The notes beneath the pieces were generated by a model. The model was not told the origin of the DNA. It ran no database searches and saw only the letters and a program-made list of their open reading frames with translations. The position numbers and the translations under genes are program-made. Positions 36,057 through 48,086 of a stretch of DNA of 64,000 nucleotides are shown here, in pieces (the stretch's first letter is position 1; the number at the start of each line of letters is the position of its first letter). The stretch lies in the NCBI GenBank assembly GCA_027924585.1, contig BSBM01000150.1, positions 17,776,001-17,840,000 of the forward strand, given 5' to 3'. The DNA is from Larix kaempferi (lineage: Eukaryota > Streptophyta > Pinopsida > Pinales > Pinaceae).

Positions 36057-36078
36057 TGGCGCCGTTGCCGGGGACCGA
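36057..36078 (+). other. primer binding site of element E
   Basis: TGGCGCCGTTGCCGGGGACC and following bases, 3 bases inside the 5' LTR. This is the Asp-tRNA site seen in plant gypsy (Athila-type) elements. Confidence 0.88.
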
Positions 36079-36312
36079 AGGTCTTATTTTCCCTGGGTAT
36101 GAACGACAAAGTTGCAGATTTGATTGTTGATGGTGAACAACGGTCAAATATCAAACAGGCTGTACATCTTTCACCTGGCGACTCCATCTTCAAAGAATCC
36201 AGTTTTCAGAAATTTCATGGCGACTCCACATTAAAGAGATCCAGTTTTGCATTGGTTCACAGGCTAGTCTCCTCAGTTTCCAAATCAGAATCTACAGCTC
36301 CAGTATTTCGAG

Positions 36313-37581
36313 ATGGCCTCATTATTAAGAAGGTATGCTCCTATGAGCAGGTCTCATATTCCCGGTTTTCCGAATCAAATTCCTAAAATAGATTGGCAAT
36401 CTTATTTGCCTAAATTCAGAGATGAAAACAGTGATAATGCTGCTTTACATTTAATCAAATTTCATGCGCATATACACAAGCTGAAGATTAGGTTTCATGA
36501 GGACTGTCTTATGAAGATGTTCATGGCTTCTTTAGAAGGAAAAGCAAGGGATTGGTATGAAAGTTTAAGACCTGGAAGCTTGTTTTCTTTAAAAGATTTT
36601 CACATAACATTTCATGAGCATTATGCAGTAGATTGTCCAGCTTTGTCTTTAGTGGAAGATTGCTGTGATCAATTTGAGGGTTTCATACAATACCTCAGAA
36701 GTATTGGTGAAGATCTGGAAGGTATGAATGATGAAGACTTGTTAGAAATATTTTATCATTTTTCTTCGCAAGTCCATGGCCATGAGGATCGAGAGGAGTT
36801 TGCTGTAGATAAGATCAATAAAGAATTGATAGTAGTTTCCTGTGATCCCTCTTTGAAAACAAAGGTTGAATCGTTCGCTCCTTCGTATACAAATGATGAA
36901 TGCATTCAGCATCAATCTGCAGAAGAGAAAGAAAACAATAATTGTTTGATTCAGGAAATGCACAGACCACCTCCTCTTTTAACAGAAGAAGAAATAGATC
37001 GGCTCCTGCAGAGTCATGCTACGACCCCTGCTAATACAGATTTGCAGTCTTCACATAGTCCGGGATATGTAAGTCAATCTTCTTCCAGTTTTGGGCATGT
37101 AAATCTGAATTTGAATGATGACAATCATGATGTTTTTATGAAGGAATCCATTTTTGAAGACGATCCGTCGCAAGAAAATCAGCTATTAGACACCAGTTTC
37201 TTTCATAAAAAAGATAGAGCTGTCATATTTAATGATCTTGCAGAGTGTTTGCTATTTGAGGATGCATTAGATTATGAGGATAATCATTCTTTTCTGGAAA
37301 AGAATGTTAAGGAAGAAAAATTATTCCAGCTCTCCCGTCAAGTTGCAAAAAATCCAAAGGTACTTCAATTAAAATGTATCTTTTTTGATCCTATACTTGA
37401 GTATATGAAGAAATTTCTCAGTTTTGATTTGCAGCTGGGTTTTTATTTTGAGAATAAAGATTATCAGTGGTTGCCTATACTGTCATATTTTCTGTTATTG
37501 GCTTATTTCGAACACGGCAAAGGAGTTAGCTTGTTTGAACACCTAATGGATTGGCTTTATTGGTGTTTCCGAATTACTTGA
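36313..37581 (+). CDS. gag: gag-like protein of element E, intact 422 aa
   Basis: Uninterrupted ORF from ATG 36313. Residues about 20-130 form a retrotransposon gag core: PKIDWQSYLPKFRDENSDNA, HLIKFHAHIHKLKIRFHEDC, MASLEGKARDWYESLRPGSL and FHITFHEHY. The W-YESL and F-F..Y pattern is that of the Retrotrans_gag family, which forms the virus-like particle shell. Residues 140-330 are acidic and Ser-rich with no zinc knuckle. The C-terminal ~60 residues are hydrophobic and aromatic (LPILSYFLLLAYFEHG, WLYWCF). An overlapping frame (36045-36386) could supply an upstream extension, but the start at 36313 is the first ATG giving the core. It is the only intact retrotransposon ORF of normal size here, in line with the young LTRs. 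Confidence 0.82.
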   Translation: MASLLRRYAPMSRSHIPGFPNQIPKIDWQSYLPKFRDENSDNAALHLIKFHAHIHKLKIRFHEDCLMKMFMASLEGKARDWYESLRPGSLFSLKDFHITFHEHYAVDCPALSLVEDCCDQFEGFIQYLRSIGEDLEGMNDEDLLEIFYHFSSQVHGHEDREEFAVDKINKELIVVSCDPSLKTKVESFAPSYTNDECIQHQSAEEKENNNCLIQEMHRPPPLLTEEEIDRLLQSHATTPANTDLQSSHSPGYVSQSSSSFGHVNLNLNDDNHDVFMKESIFEDDPSQENQLLDTSFFHKKDRAVIFNDLAECLLFEDALDYEDNHSFLEKNVKEEKLFQLSRQVAKNPKVLQLKCIFFDPILEYMKKFLSFDLQLGFYFENKDYQWLPILSYFLLLAYFEHGKGVSLFEHLMDWLYWCFRIT

Positions 37582-37753
37582 TTGATGGAAAGTCTTTGAC
37601 ATTCTAAAGGTAGGGTAGGTAGGAGAAATAAGTTTGCCACGCAAGCAGTCTTCAGTATGTACAGTGTTGTTTTTAGCTTAGTTTCAGCATGAGAGTTTTC
37701 AGTTTTCTACAGTTAAAGTGGTTTTCAGCTACAGTTTTTGGATGGAGGACTGG

Positions 37754-37800
37754 TTACAGGATACAGGATGCAGGATACAGGATACAGGTTATAGGTTGCA
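37754..37800 (+). repeat. short tandem repeat ggatacagg / ggatgcagg
   Basis: About five imperfect copies of an 8-9-base unit (caggatacaggatgcagg...) between gag and the PPT of element E. Confidence 0.75.
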
Positions 37801-37863
37801 GTTTTCAGGATTGGGAGCCGCCCAATGGTTAGGCACATGGTCTACGGTGTTCTTTGCTGCCTC

Positions 37864-37896
37864 GCTGGGAGGACAGCATCCCCAGTAGGAGCCAGT
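37864..37896 (+). other. polypurine-rich tract of element E
   Basis: gctgggaggacagcatcccc then agtaggagccagt just before the right LTR. The purine run gggagga is the likely plus-strand primer; the exact boundary is uncertain. Confidence 0.5.
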
Positions 37897-40800
37897 TGTT
37901 GGCACTCCATCAAATTTTATGCTTAAATGCCTTCTGGTAGCTTTGATGATACAAAATAGAAAAGATTTCCATGATGTAGGTTTCAAAATTGGTTGAAAAA
38001 GAAATATTTTCTCCTGGAATGTAGACGCCAAAGGTTGCAAAGGAAAAAGGGTCTTTATAGACCTAAGATCAGCTCTCTGGGGTTTGTGGAATATGATTTT
38101 AAAAATCTTTATGAGGAAATTATAAGTCTTTTAATTTTTCTACAAAAATCCAAAGTTTGAAACTTTATAAAAGATGTTTTATTTTTATTTTTATGATAAA
38201 GCCCTCAATCTTTATGGAGCCCAAGTTTCGGCTTTTAAGGAGGACAGATATTTCTTTTTGGGAGAAAATTAAAAGTTGAAGCAAAAGGTTTGTTAGCAAC
38301 CAAACACCGAAAGTTCACCATGGGACCGAATGCTGAGCCTTGAGAGCCCCACAAATCCCATATCCGCCATCGTCAACAAAATCCTCCATTGTTACTTAGT
38401 ACATATGGAAAACAATAGGGTATATAAATAATGAAGCAAGTTCCTTTATTTTAAATGTGGGATCATTCTCATAAGAAAAAATGCAGATAAGCAAAACCTC
38501 AGCAGTCGTCGCTCCAGTCAATTTCTCTCGATTCATTTACTCTATCTACACATTCTTATATATGGTGCAAACTGCAGTGCTTAGATCAGAAAAGAAGGCT
38601 CTAAAGAAACTGGGAACGAATGGTAAAACACTCGGTCAATACGAGTTTTCTACATCCCAATAAAAGGCGATATTTACAGCACTTGATACTGCTTGTTGAA
38701 AGTGTGATATGAGAGCCACCCAATGTAAGAAAAATTTCATAAAGACGTGTTGTAACATGGAGCAGGAAGAACTGATCATGAGCTTCTTCATGAAATTGGC
38801 TTTGAGGAGGTCACGAGTTTCTTGTTCACATTAATCCAGATACAAGTTTAAGATGTTTTCTAAAAACAAAATGCCTTTAGCTGCTGAGTATCGGCTAAGT
38901 ATGGTCAACCACGAATCATCTACCACCTGCAATACAGTCCGACATGCTTGGGGTTTGCCACCATGAGTTCACTCCAGGGGGTCGTTGACTTACAACGAAT
39001 GCGCCATCCTCCATTCGGCTACGTACTTTTTACAGTTAAGATGGAAAATATCAAGTTGGAAGCAGTTAAATTCTACATTCAAATGTTGGTGACAGAAGTA
39101 ATGTTGGTAAGGAAATTGATACGGAAGGTGAAGACATAGCAAGGGTGTCAAGTCTGTCAAGATGTATCGTATGGGATGTTTGCCAAAAGTCAGAGAGAAA
39201 GATCTACGGTCCCTAATCCATCCCGCGTCGTTCACATGTTCATGAGATAACGTCGGTTAGTGGTCGCGGAACAGAAACCACCATGCAACGTGTCCATTTC
39301 TGATGCATCCGGATACGTGAAAAGTTGTATTGCAAACCACTCCAAGCCCGCGCGGATACCATCCATTGGGAATGTTATAAAAGGGAGGTGGTCCCATTTT
39401 CGGCATTTGTTTTTTCCTTTTAATCGAAAAGTCAAAACTTTCTAAACCCTAACGCCATTTCGCCCCAAAAAAAAAGACCAAAGATGTATAAGGTTAGATT
39501 TTATCGTTTGGAGGTTTGTATGCCGACCAGAATGGAGAAAGTCATTGTCCTGATTACGTTGTGGATTATCCTTGCTGTTTGGTTATTGTAGAAATATGGG
39601 TGAATTGCTAATATATGCAAGCATGTGTGACAGAAAGAAAGGGCGCAGTGGAGAAGCACTACAAATGGCAAATAAATTATGAGTTTTGGTCGCTAGGTTA
39701 CATAGTTCTAGTCAATGTGCAGGATGAAGAAGCGTGCTACTCAATCCAAAGTCAAGAGAAAGCTGAAATCCGTACAAAGGAGGATCTCTTCGTTGCCTCC
39801 TGCAAGCTTATACGACCGCATGTCATTATGGAGTGAACTTGTCAAATGCTTATCAGCATGTATTTACATTCATTAATCAGTTGGGAATGGTTTTAAGACA
39901 TGCTCCCACATCGAATACCAAGGCTGAACGCAATCGTTCTCTCGAAAGGTCCTAAGATATATCATTCTTCCCCAAGGATCGTGTGTTTGTATCTTCATTT
40001 ATTCAAGACAAGAAAGTATACGGATGACTCTCCTCTCAAAATATTACCTAAGTCTTCAACAAAAAGCATAACAAAAGAAGATTAGTCTACAAAATTCCAG
40101 CGCCCGTGTTCAAGAGGTGCAAATCAAGGGTTTGATAGAGGGTACGGCTGTATCTGACGAGGGTCGTGACCTAGTTTCAATCAGTAAATTATTCTAAAAT
40201 TCAAGGCAGAAAACAAACAGTTAAAAATGGGAACATAGGTGGCAGGAAGATCCAGATTTATGGGCATTGAAATAGCAAATAGAAGTTCATTTCCAGGATA
40301 TTCGACAGGTGGAAAATAAAGATGATTTTAAGCCTTGGAATTAGCAGTTTGAAGAAATTTTCAAAATTCCTCTATATTCTCTCACTCGAGATATTTCACA
40401 ACCGCTCCAGATTTGTTTTATTTGTAAAAAATTAGTTAGTTTATTATTCCAAGAAGCTATTTTTAGAAAAATACAGTTAGGGTTTGCTTAGAGGGCAAAA
40501 TTTTGTATAAAATATGCATTTGGCAATGTAAACAGGGTTGGATTTTCTGTAAGGAGAGACCCATTTTGGGTGTTTTGCAGGGTTTTCAGAAATTAATATA
40601 GATCTCAGAAATGAGCAGATTTTTCATAAAAGATTCATGTGTTGTTTAAAAATTGCAGTCTGTACCTTTTCCCTTTCTCTAATCGTGCAAGTTTACTTTC
40701 TGCGTTATGCCTTTCATTATGTCATTTTCTTCTATGCTTAGATGAACGTTTATATAGATTGAGATTCATGTTTCTATGCCTCAATTTATTCGCTTCTGAG

Positions 40801-41237
40801 CATCCATTTATTTCTCTAAAATTAACGGTAGATTCATCTGAAAATTGATGCCTGCTGTTAATGGACTGTCTTTATTTCTTTCCCTATCACCTGCAAAAAT
40901 CTTATTGACTGTAATAAGACAGCTATCTTGCCTTTGTATGAAAATATTTGTTTAACTGCTGGTCCATATTTTTTCTGTTTCTCAACTCCATTGCCCAATG
41001 GTATCTTATTCATGTTGATCTAGCCACCTCATTAAAGATCCTTAAGTTTTTATTATTATTTTACAAATTGGCCCTTGAGTTTCATTGTCGAACTACCGTT
41101 GTGGTGACATTGGATGGCAGATTTGCCGAGAGAGCCCTCTCTGGCTGAAGGAGGCCAACTTTCACTCTAAAGATTGGTTTGAAATAGGTTACCTCGGGTT
41201 TCTTTGATACAGCCCATGGAAAATCCGAGTGCTAACA
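37897..41237 (+). repeat. 3' LTR of element E
   Basis: 3341 bases, the same length as the 5' LTR. TATA box at 39376-39383. Substitutions relative to the left copy are scattered, for example cagtcaat for cagttaat near 38517 and gatgcatcc for gatgcgtcc near 39302. Confidence 0.93.
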
Positions 41238-41242
41238 CCAGG
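41238..41242 (+). other. target site duplication CCAGG of element E, right copy
   Basis: Directly follows gagtgctaaca; pairs with 32708-32712. Confidence 0.93.
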
Positions 41243-41818
41243 GTTGAGGTAATCTATTATGCCCCTTGACTCAGAGGTGTCAACGTGGTGCTCTATGATA
41301 GCGGGGTCAAGACCGGGCATTTCGGTATAGGACCAGGCAAAGACATCATGAAACTCTTGGAAGAGTTTTTTGTACGCCTCAATCTCATGCTCACTGCAGG
41401 AGGCTCCTAAAGTTATGAGTTCAGGTGTACGTCCCGGTGTGGCGATGTCAATTTGGGTGACGGGTGAAATATTGGCCATGTTTCCTTCCTCAAAGGCATC
41501 CGGAGTAGGAATAGGGTCCTTAAACTAGTCGACCTTGGTAGGAAGGAAATATTTGGATTCAACCGCAAATTGGGTTGCGGTGCTAGATGAAGATGCTTAT
41601 GGGAGGAAATACGAACGATGGTGCATGTCATCCCAGGGATACTCCGGGGCAGTGAGTGCCTCAAGAATCTCCTCATCAGTACGGAAAGTGTGGGCCGTCA
41701 AATTGGTTGACAAGGGAATGGTAGTTGAAAAGAGCATGTAAATGGTGTTGATCTCCCTGGAGGTGGGTGGGATCGGGGGGTGAATCTCTTCAATGGTGGG
41801 TGGTACCATCTCTAGATC
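41243..41818 (-). pseudogene. pol: truncated RT-entry region of B pol
   Basis: The minus strand from 41809 has RTDEEILEALTAPEYPWDDM and HHRSYFLP, parallel to RPWEDMHHRSYFLPNLDL of element A. Then 41479-41243 gives EAYKKLFQEFHDVFAWSYTE and MPGLDPAIIEHHVDT, the segment just before the RT fingers. After HHVDT homology ends (SESRGIIDYLNPG), so RT catalysis, RNase H and integrase are gone. A frame change lies near 41480. E is inserted directly downstream in coding order. Confidence 0.88.
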
Positions 41819-41822
41819 CAGA
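41819..41822 (+). other. apparent target site duplication CAGA of element F, left copy
   Basis: CAGA precedes the inverted repeat that starts AACCACTTATAC. CAGA recurs at 48971-48974. Removing F plus one copy rejoins B coding sequence in frame (minus strand: MNNL / DLEMVPPT). Confidence 0.7.
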
Positions 41823-41849
41823 AACCACTTATACTATGAAACGAGAACT
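41823..41849 (+). repeat. left terminal inverted repeat of F
   Basis: AACCACTTATACTATGAAAC plus gagaact; 26 of 27 bases match the right end. A nearby palindrome (cgagaact...agttctcg) follows. Confidence 0.85.
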
Positions 41850-44835
41850 CGACACAGTTCTCGTTTTTCTCTCTCCTAATTTTAGTAGGTATTTTTAGCT
41901 CCGTTTCAAAAAGGGGTGATGCCAGTATCACACATTTTCATTTCGAGGCATTTTTTGGGACCTTTGAATTATCTTTATCGTAAAAAAAAAATAGTTTCCA
42001 TTTTCAGGTGCGTTTTTAGAAATTTAGCAAAATAGCATACATTTTTAAGCAATTTATAATGAAAAACATATACATTTTGCAATTTTTTTCTATAAAATAA
42101 GACATTTTTATGGACAAAATAAGACACTTTTATTGACAAAATTGTAAAAAATTCCAGAAAATATAGACATTTAAAACCATTTTCAATCAATTTTCAGATA
42201 TGTTTTGTATAAAAATGATACTATTTCATATTATTTTCCGAAAAGTGTTGATTCACATAAATTCAAGAAAAACTAAACAAATTATTTGTAAAAAACATAT
42301 TTCAAACATTATATATAGAAATTTTATTTCTAAAATTAAGTGTGAAAGTCAAAACATTACTAATATATGTTATCAAAATATTGTCAAACTTAACATTATC
42401 TTCAAAACATGAAACTGATCAACACTTTAAGTTATTAGGCACTTTTAGTATCTTTTAATCTTTATTGGAATGAGCATACATGACACATACATCTATCTTC
42501 ACATATTTTTGTATTACTTTGTGGTTTACAATCTTTTTTCTATTTCATCCATTAATAGAATTTGGGTTTTTTTATATTACTATGTTCTTTGCAATATCTT
42601 TTTTTGTATATTTCCCTTTTATATTTCTTCCTTCATTCTATGAAGAAACTAGATCAAACATCTCTTCCCTATACCATTGATTTTTATGAACATGATACAT
42701 TATAAACAGGGAAAATATATTTAATCAATTGGAACACAGATGTCTAAGTGTTAAGACTCCATAGGAGGCCAAATATTTGTATTTTATCAATATTAAAAAG
42801 AAAAATATACGATTATAACAAGTGACTATAATCACAATCACATTAGAGAAAACAAATAATTGGTAGAAAGACAAAAAGCCTAGTTCGTGGCTTAAAAATT
42901 TAGACATGGAATATATCTATGTAGAAAGGTTGAACACCACAAACTTCACAAGGAGGGTTATCTTAATTGACAATATAAAATACGCCTTTGCACCATTCTT
43001 AAAAATATATCTAGAAAGATAGAACACTTCAAACTTCACAATGAGGGTTATCTTAATTGCCACTATATGCTTGTCCACCACTCTTATCAATTGTTTCTTC
43101 AAATATAATTTTATTAACTTTATTTTAAGATATATAACAAAATTCTTAAACTATTGAAAACCTATGTACAAGATTGTGGAAATGAGGTATATATGTCTGT
43201 GAAAATATCATAATATTGAGCTAAAGAGATACATGTGTACAATAAATATTATTTTTACATCCTTCTCTTGTACATTTTCTTGAAGAGAGAGAGTTCTTTT
43301 AAACCCAATTTACCATTTCATATATATTGATATTGAAGCACATCCCTTACGTAAAGGAATTTGCATATGTCATGCAAATTTAATATTCTCATTAGCATAG
43401 ATTTTGTAACATGGGGTGATAATTAGTATACTAATTGAATCTTCATATCTACAGACCATGTAAGCCTGTAGAACACCACTAGTATACTTCTTCTCTTTTA
43501 TAGAAAGAGAGAACAAATAAAATTAAGCTTGAACAAACTAAAAGGGAAAGAATGCTAGACGAGTAAGTGATGGATGTGAATCTTCAAGAAAATATTAGAT
43601 TCCTACTCCATGGAGCACGCCTCACCGGTGCACCATCATATTTAAGTTTAGGATGAAAGAAAAATTAAAATTCATTATATCAATTTATATGCATTTATCG
43701 TCATCCCATCACCTCATATTCTAAATATTTTAAAGGAAACAAAATGCAATTTACCAAGGGTTGATCTTGTTGATTTAAGCATACTCTTGAGCATAAACTA
43801 GGGGTAAGGATATCTTTATAATTTAGTTGTGAGAACCCAAATTACAGTTGAAACATCAACTGATGTAGTTATACCCTCAACTTTTATGAAATATCTTAAT
43901 ATAATAATTCAAAATTCATCAATCATCTAAAAAGCAACATAGCATAATAGAAACCCAAAATAGCAATGCATGTGTAGCACGTTCATGTAAAATGAAACAT
44001 TCCCTTTATATTAACCGTTTTATGACATTACATGAGAGAGAAAAATAAATACATTAATTCATATCCCATGTTCATGTAAAATGCAATATTACAATCTATG
44101 AAAACTAGATTTTTTCCCTACAAACAAAACAACATTAGACAAACAAAAAAAAACTGATTTTTTTTCTTCACTTCTCATACTAAAGATTTTGGGAAATGAA
44201 TGATACCAATAGGTATATGGTTGTTCTTTCCTAAACTCTCCATGATTAGGGAAGAAATGAAAAAAGAAAAACAAAAGTCTCCTAAACTCTATCTAAATCT
44301 GCGCTTAAAGCATAGGCATTCATCATAAAAAATATATACATGTTATGCTATTGGGTTGAATATGGGAGAAAATATTTCATATACCTATTAATATACTGAT
44401 GATAATGATTTTATCACTAACACATTGACAAAAATATTCTCTGTTGTGAACAATAAAAAAAGAAGCTATCATATTACACTATCAAATAAACAAAACAATA
44501 CTAGGCATCAGTTCAAATTCCATGAATGATTACATTTCATATATCTTAGTAAGTCATTGCGCCACTGTAATATTTAATGATCCTACTAAGTTATATGGTA
44601 ATTATATCAAAACTTTATGGACACTCATGTCCGGAGACCTGACTACAACCAGGCTTGGTACATGAAGTTTGCATCAAACCTTCCAAAACGAATACCTACA
44701 AGTTCTGCTTTGGGAAGTTGAAGATGATTTGGTATTATTACATGCTGCTTATCACTAACATTCAACTCCTCCAAAATTTTCTGCAGTCTGGAAGGTGTGT
44801 CTTGCAAAGTTGATTTTGCAACTGGAGAAGATGAC
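41850..44835. other. AT-rich interior of element F, nothing identified
   Basis: About 3 kb of AT-rich DNA with only small low-complexity frames (for example 42480-42680, 42725-42907). 42925-43065 contains an imperfect duplication of cttcacaaggagggttatct. No gene or transposase motif seen. Confidence 0.5.
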
Positions 44836-45354
44836 GAGCAGAGCCCTTGGGCGCCCAAAGGGCCGCCCTCACGGGCTTGCTCGATGCCCGGCATCGAGCA
44901 AGCCCGTGAGGGCGGCCCTTTGGGCGCCCAAGGGCTCTGCTCGCCCAAGTGAGCGGCAGAGCAGAGCCCTTGGGCGCCCAAAGGGCCGCCCTCACGGGCT
45001 TGCTCGATGCCCGGCATCGAGCAAGCCCGTGAGGGCGGCCCTTTGGGCGCCCAAGGGCTCTGCTCTGCCGCTCACTTGGGCGAGCAGAGCCCTTGGGCGC
45101 CCAAAGGGCCGCCCTCACGCGCTTGCTCGATGCCGGGCATCGAGCAAGCCCGTGAGGGCGGCCCTTTGGGCGCCCAAGTGCTCTGCTCTGCCGCTCACTT
45201 GGGCGAGCAGAGCCCTTGGGCGCCCAAAGGGCCGCCCTCACGGGCTTGCTCGATGCCGGGGCCGCCCTCACGGGCTTGCTCGATGCCCGGCATCGAGCAA
45301 GCCCGTGAGGGCGGCCCTTTGGGTGCCCAAGGGCTCTGCTCGCCCAAGGGCTCT
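44836..45354. repeat. GC-rich palindromic satellite, 107-bp perfect hairpins, period 123
   Basis: 44836-44942 is an inverted repeat with two 53-base arms and a single-base centre. The left arm starts gagcagagcccttgggcgcc and ends ttgctcgatgcc. Near-identical hairpins occupy 44959-45065 and 45082-45188, with a fourth, partly duplicated one from 45205. They are joined by a 16-base linker, GCCCAAGTGAGCGGCA, or its reverse complement. Arms contain smaller palindromes (ttgggcgcccaa). GC content is about 70% in an otherwise ~30% GC element. Both strands stay open for over 100 codons, a by-product of composition. Confidence 0.92.
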
Positions 45355-46160
45355 ATTTTATAAGCTCGTATAGACTAAGAAACAAGGACATTAAACCTAT
45401 TGCTTAATGAGTATACTAGGTATAAGCATATTTAACTAAACCCACTGAATACACCAATCTCTAGTCAGAAGTTTCTACAAGGTTAAGCTTACTTGCCTAA
45501 TTGATTCAACTTCATTATTCCAGCTATGTTGTGTACTAATGGTAAAGGTATATGAACCAAATCTATTATACTACTACAGGGTCATAAGCTAGTAACAGCT
45601 TTGAATAGAGTCCCGTATTATACCTAATGAATAAGCTTACATTATTTATAATATGGAATGGCTTACCTATGCTTACAGATCCAGCTTAATATAGGTAAAT
45701 ACACATACTTAACATATGAGCTATACAGGTATTACAGTGTAAATCCATGGCTTTAGCATCAACACCTTATATATAGTATGGCTTAGTTTATATAGAGCAT
45801 GTAGAATGATAACCAAGCTTTTGTATGTCTTCATATTAGTTATGCTTACTAAATTACACATGACACATGCAAAATAACTAGTACCCCCCAAGTGTGTTAG
45901 CTCTTTCATTACCCCGGGATATAAACTAGGTTATAATTACATTGCTTTATCATTACTACTAGGATCTGAATAAAATAAGAGTATTATTTCCATTTTCTCA
46001 AATCTTGTCGGAGCAAACGGAGAGGATGGAGAGTTTGAGTCAAATCAGCTCTCTCATTGGATCAGCTCTCATCGGAGTTTTATTAGGATTCATTAGTCCC
46101 AACACCCCTATTATCTTTTTTGTTTGTCTAGGGCTTGTCTCTTAAAGGCTTTCACTCTTC
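45355..46160. other. F interior between palindrome clusters
   Basis: AT-rich, rich in taggtata/gcttac-like phrases. No gene, LTR or TIR recognised. Confidence 0.4.
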
Positions 46161-46337
46161 GAGCAAGCCTCACGGGCATCGAGCAAGCCCGTGAGGGCGG
46201 CCCTTTGGGCGCCCAAGGGCTCTGCTCGCCCAAGTGAGCGGCAGAGCAGAGCCCTTGGGCGCCCAAAGGGCCGCCCTCACGGGCTTGCTCGATGCCCGTC
46301 ATTGAGCAAGCCCGTGAGGGCGGCCCTTGGGCGCCTA
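46161..46337. repeat. second cluster of the palindromic satellite
   Basis: One and a half units of the same hairpin, flanked by gagcaagcctcacgggcatc on the left and gcccttgggcgcctagatga on the right. Half-unit remnants lie at about 47965-48021 and 48232-48275, again followed by gagcgaatgagt or gagggaatgagt. Confidence 0.88.
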
Positions 46338-46496
46338 GATGAGATGAGCGAATGAGTGAGCAGTTAAGTTGTTAAAATCTCAACACAGTTAGGGAACACC
46401 ATACCAAACCAATGGACAATCGATTTGATTTTGATAACCGTGAGCAGGCTTTCGACACAGTCATAGATGAGATCTATCTTGAGCTTATTGTTTATA

Positions 46497-46575
46497 GATA
46501 CACCTGTAATTGAGAAATGGGATCAGACTTCTATCATCGGGGCTCAGGGCTGCTTATTGTTGAACTCTGCTACCG
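46497..46575. repeat. arm of a dispersed inverted repeat in F
   Basis: gatacacctgtaat, ggggctcagggctgcttatt and gttgaactctgctaccgg recur inverted at 47828-47896. Another decayed direct copy lies at 47900-47955. Arms are about 70-80 bases and diverged. Confidence 0.75.
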
Positions 46576-46683
46576 GTCATTTGAACTCTGAGTCTACTCA
46601 ATTCTATGCAAAGGGACAATACCGATTATTTTTTTCAACACAGACAATACAGACTATTTTTTTCAACACAGACAATACCGATT

Positions 46684-47077
46684 ATGCATTTTATATCACC
46701 GCAGGTCTCCAAACGGATTGCTTAATAAAAGTCTTGTCCTGAAAGGAATACATGTATTGTCTTGAAATGATAATCCCCATGTGCATTTATAGAGATTTAA
46801 CTTCAAAAAAGTAATTTTATTTGAAAAGTAAATATGGATTTTATAATCTTTAAGTTTTGTCTTATTGTAAATTTATGAAAATGCATTTTATATCACCAAA
46901 GGTCTCCAAACGGTTTGCTTGATAAAAGTCTTGTCCTGAAAGGAATACATATGTTGTCTTGAAATGATAATCCCATGTGCATTTATAGAGAATTAACTTC
47001 AAAAAATGTAATTTTATTTGAAAAGTAAATATGGATTTTATAATCTTTAAGTTTTGTCTTATTGTAAATTTAAGAAA
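46684..47077. repeat. two tandem copies of a 197-bp unit in F
   Basis: Units start at 46684 and 46881 with atgcattttatatcacc, then ggtctccaaacgg, aagtcttgtcctgaaaggaa and ttataatctttaagttttgt. They differ by a few substitutions and one or two indels. A third start is visible at 47076. Just upstream, 46610-46680 repeats a ~32-base unit (caacacagacaatac). Confidence 0.88.
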
Positions 47078-48086
47078 ATGCAATTTTTAATGGGTGAACA
47101 TTTTAAAAATAAAGTCTATTTAATGTGTATTTTTTAATTTATAAGTAAGCTACTATTTTATTTTTTTTGTATTAGATTTTTTCTTTACATATATTTTTTG
47201 TATCGAATCATATTCATATTTGTATTTGTACTAGAATTATGATACTATTATGTATTCGTACTCGACTGATAATACTATGATTGATTACTAATTATGATAC
47301 TATTCCGTATTTGTACGAATTATAATATAACTATTAATCATAGTATTATAATATAATGATTGATTACTTATTATAATGTTATGCACATGACCATTTTGAT
47401 CCTTCTTATTTCTACGAAATCCGAAATATCCAATTGAACAGTTACAACAAATACATGAAATATCCAAATGAGAGAAGCCGGGTTTGAAGAAATCTAAACA
47501 CATGACCATTTTTATCCAGCATGTGTTTTTCTTTTTAAGAAAACCGCATTCTCGAGAGATCACCCATATTTTGAGAATAAAAACACTCTTTGATGGAAAT
47601 TTACAAATTATCTGTCAGATTCCATCTCGCTAGAAAAAGCTGATAAAGCTAAATAGTTTAAATCTTTGCGGCTAAGCGCCAAGAAAACAAGGCTAAGCGC
47701 CCGAGGCACCTCCAGGAAACGGAAACAAATTGGCATTTTAGCAAAACAAAATCCAAATGCAAGAGTCGAGTTGGTAAAACTAAATGCACAAGTAACATAA
47801 TTCAATGGGAGACTCGAAGTTCAAATTCCGGTAACAGAGTTCAACAATAAGCAGCCCCGATGACAGAAGTCTGATCCCATCGATTACAGGTGTATCTATG
47901 TATTTAAAGATACACCTATATCCCAGAGTTCAACAATAAGTAGCCCCGGTAACAGAGATCCATGTCGGGCATCGCGCAGCCCCGTGAGGGCGGCCCTTGG
48001 GCGCCTAGATGAGCGAATGAGTCTGGCCAGAGGAGCACGGAGGAGGGGGAGGAGGGAGGTGCAGCGGGAGGAGGGGGCATTTCCAC

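Larger units (their letters stand above)
32713..41237 (+). mobile_element. gag-only gypsy-type element E with 3.3-kb LTRs (LARD-like)
   Basis: Both LTRs are exactly 3341 bases and differ at about sixteen sites by eye, so the insertion is recent. The internal region is only 1843 bases: an Asp-tRNA-type primer site, one gag-like ORF and a PPT. There is no protease, RT, RNase H or integrase, so it needs enzymes from an autonomous partner. A perfect 5-bp duplication (CCAGG) flanks it. It lies inside B at the point where B's pol is already truncated. The balance of huge LTRs and short interior fits the large retrotransposon derivative class, although those often lack any ORF. Confidence 0.93.

Noticed and set aside
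44762-45373. Long open frames on both strands (169, 192, 124 and 118 codons)
   Set aside because: They arise because the GC-rich palindrome lacks stops on either strand. The two strands encode the same peptides, and there is no start context or domain.
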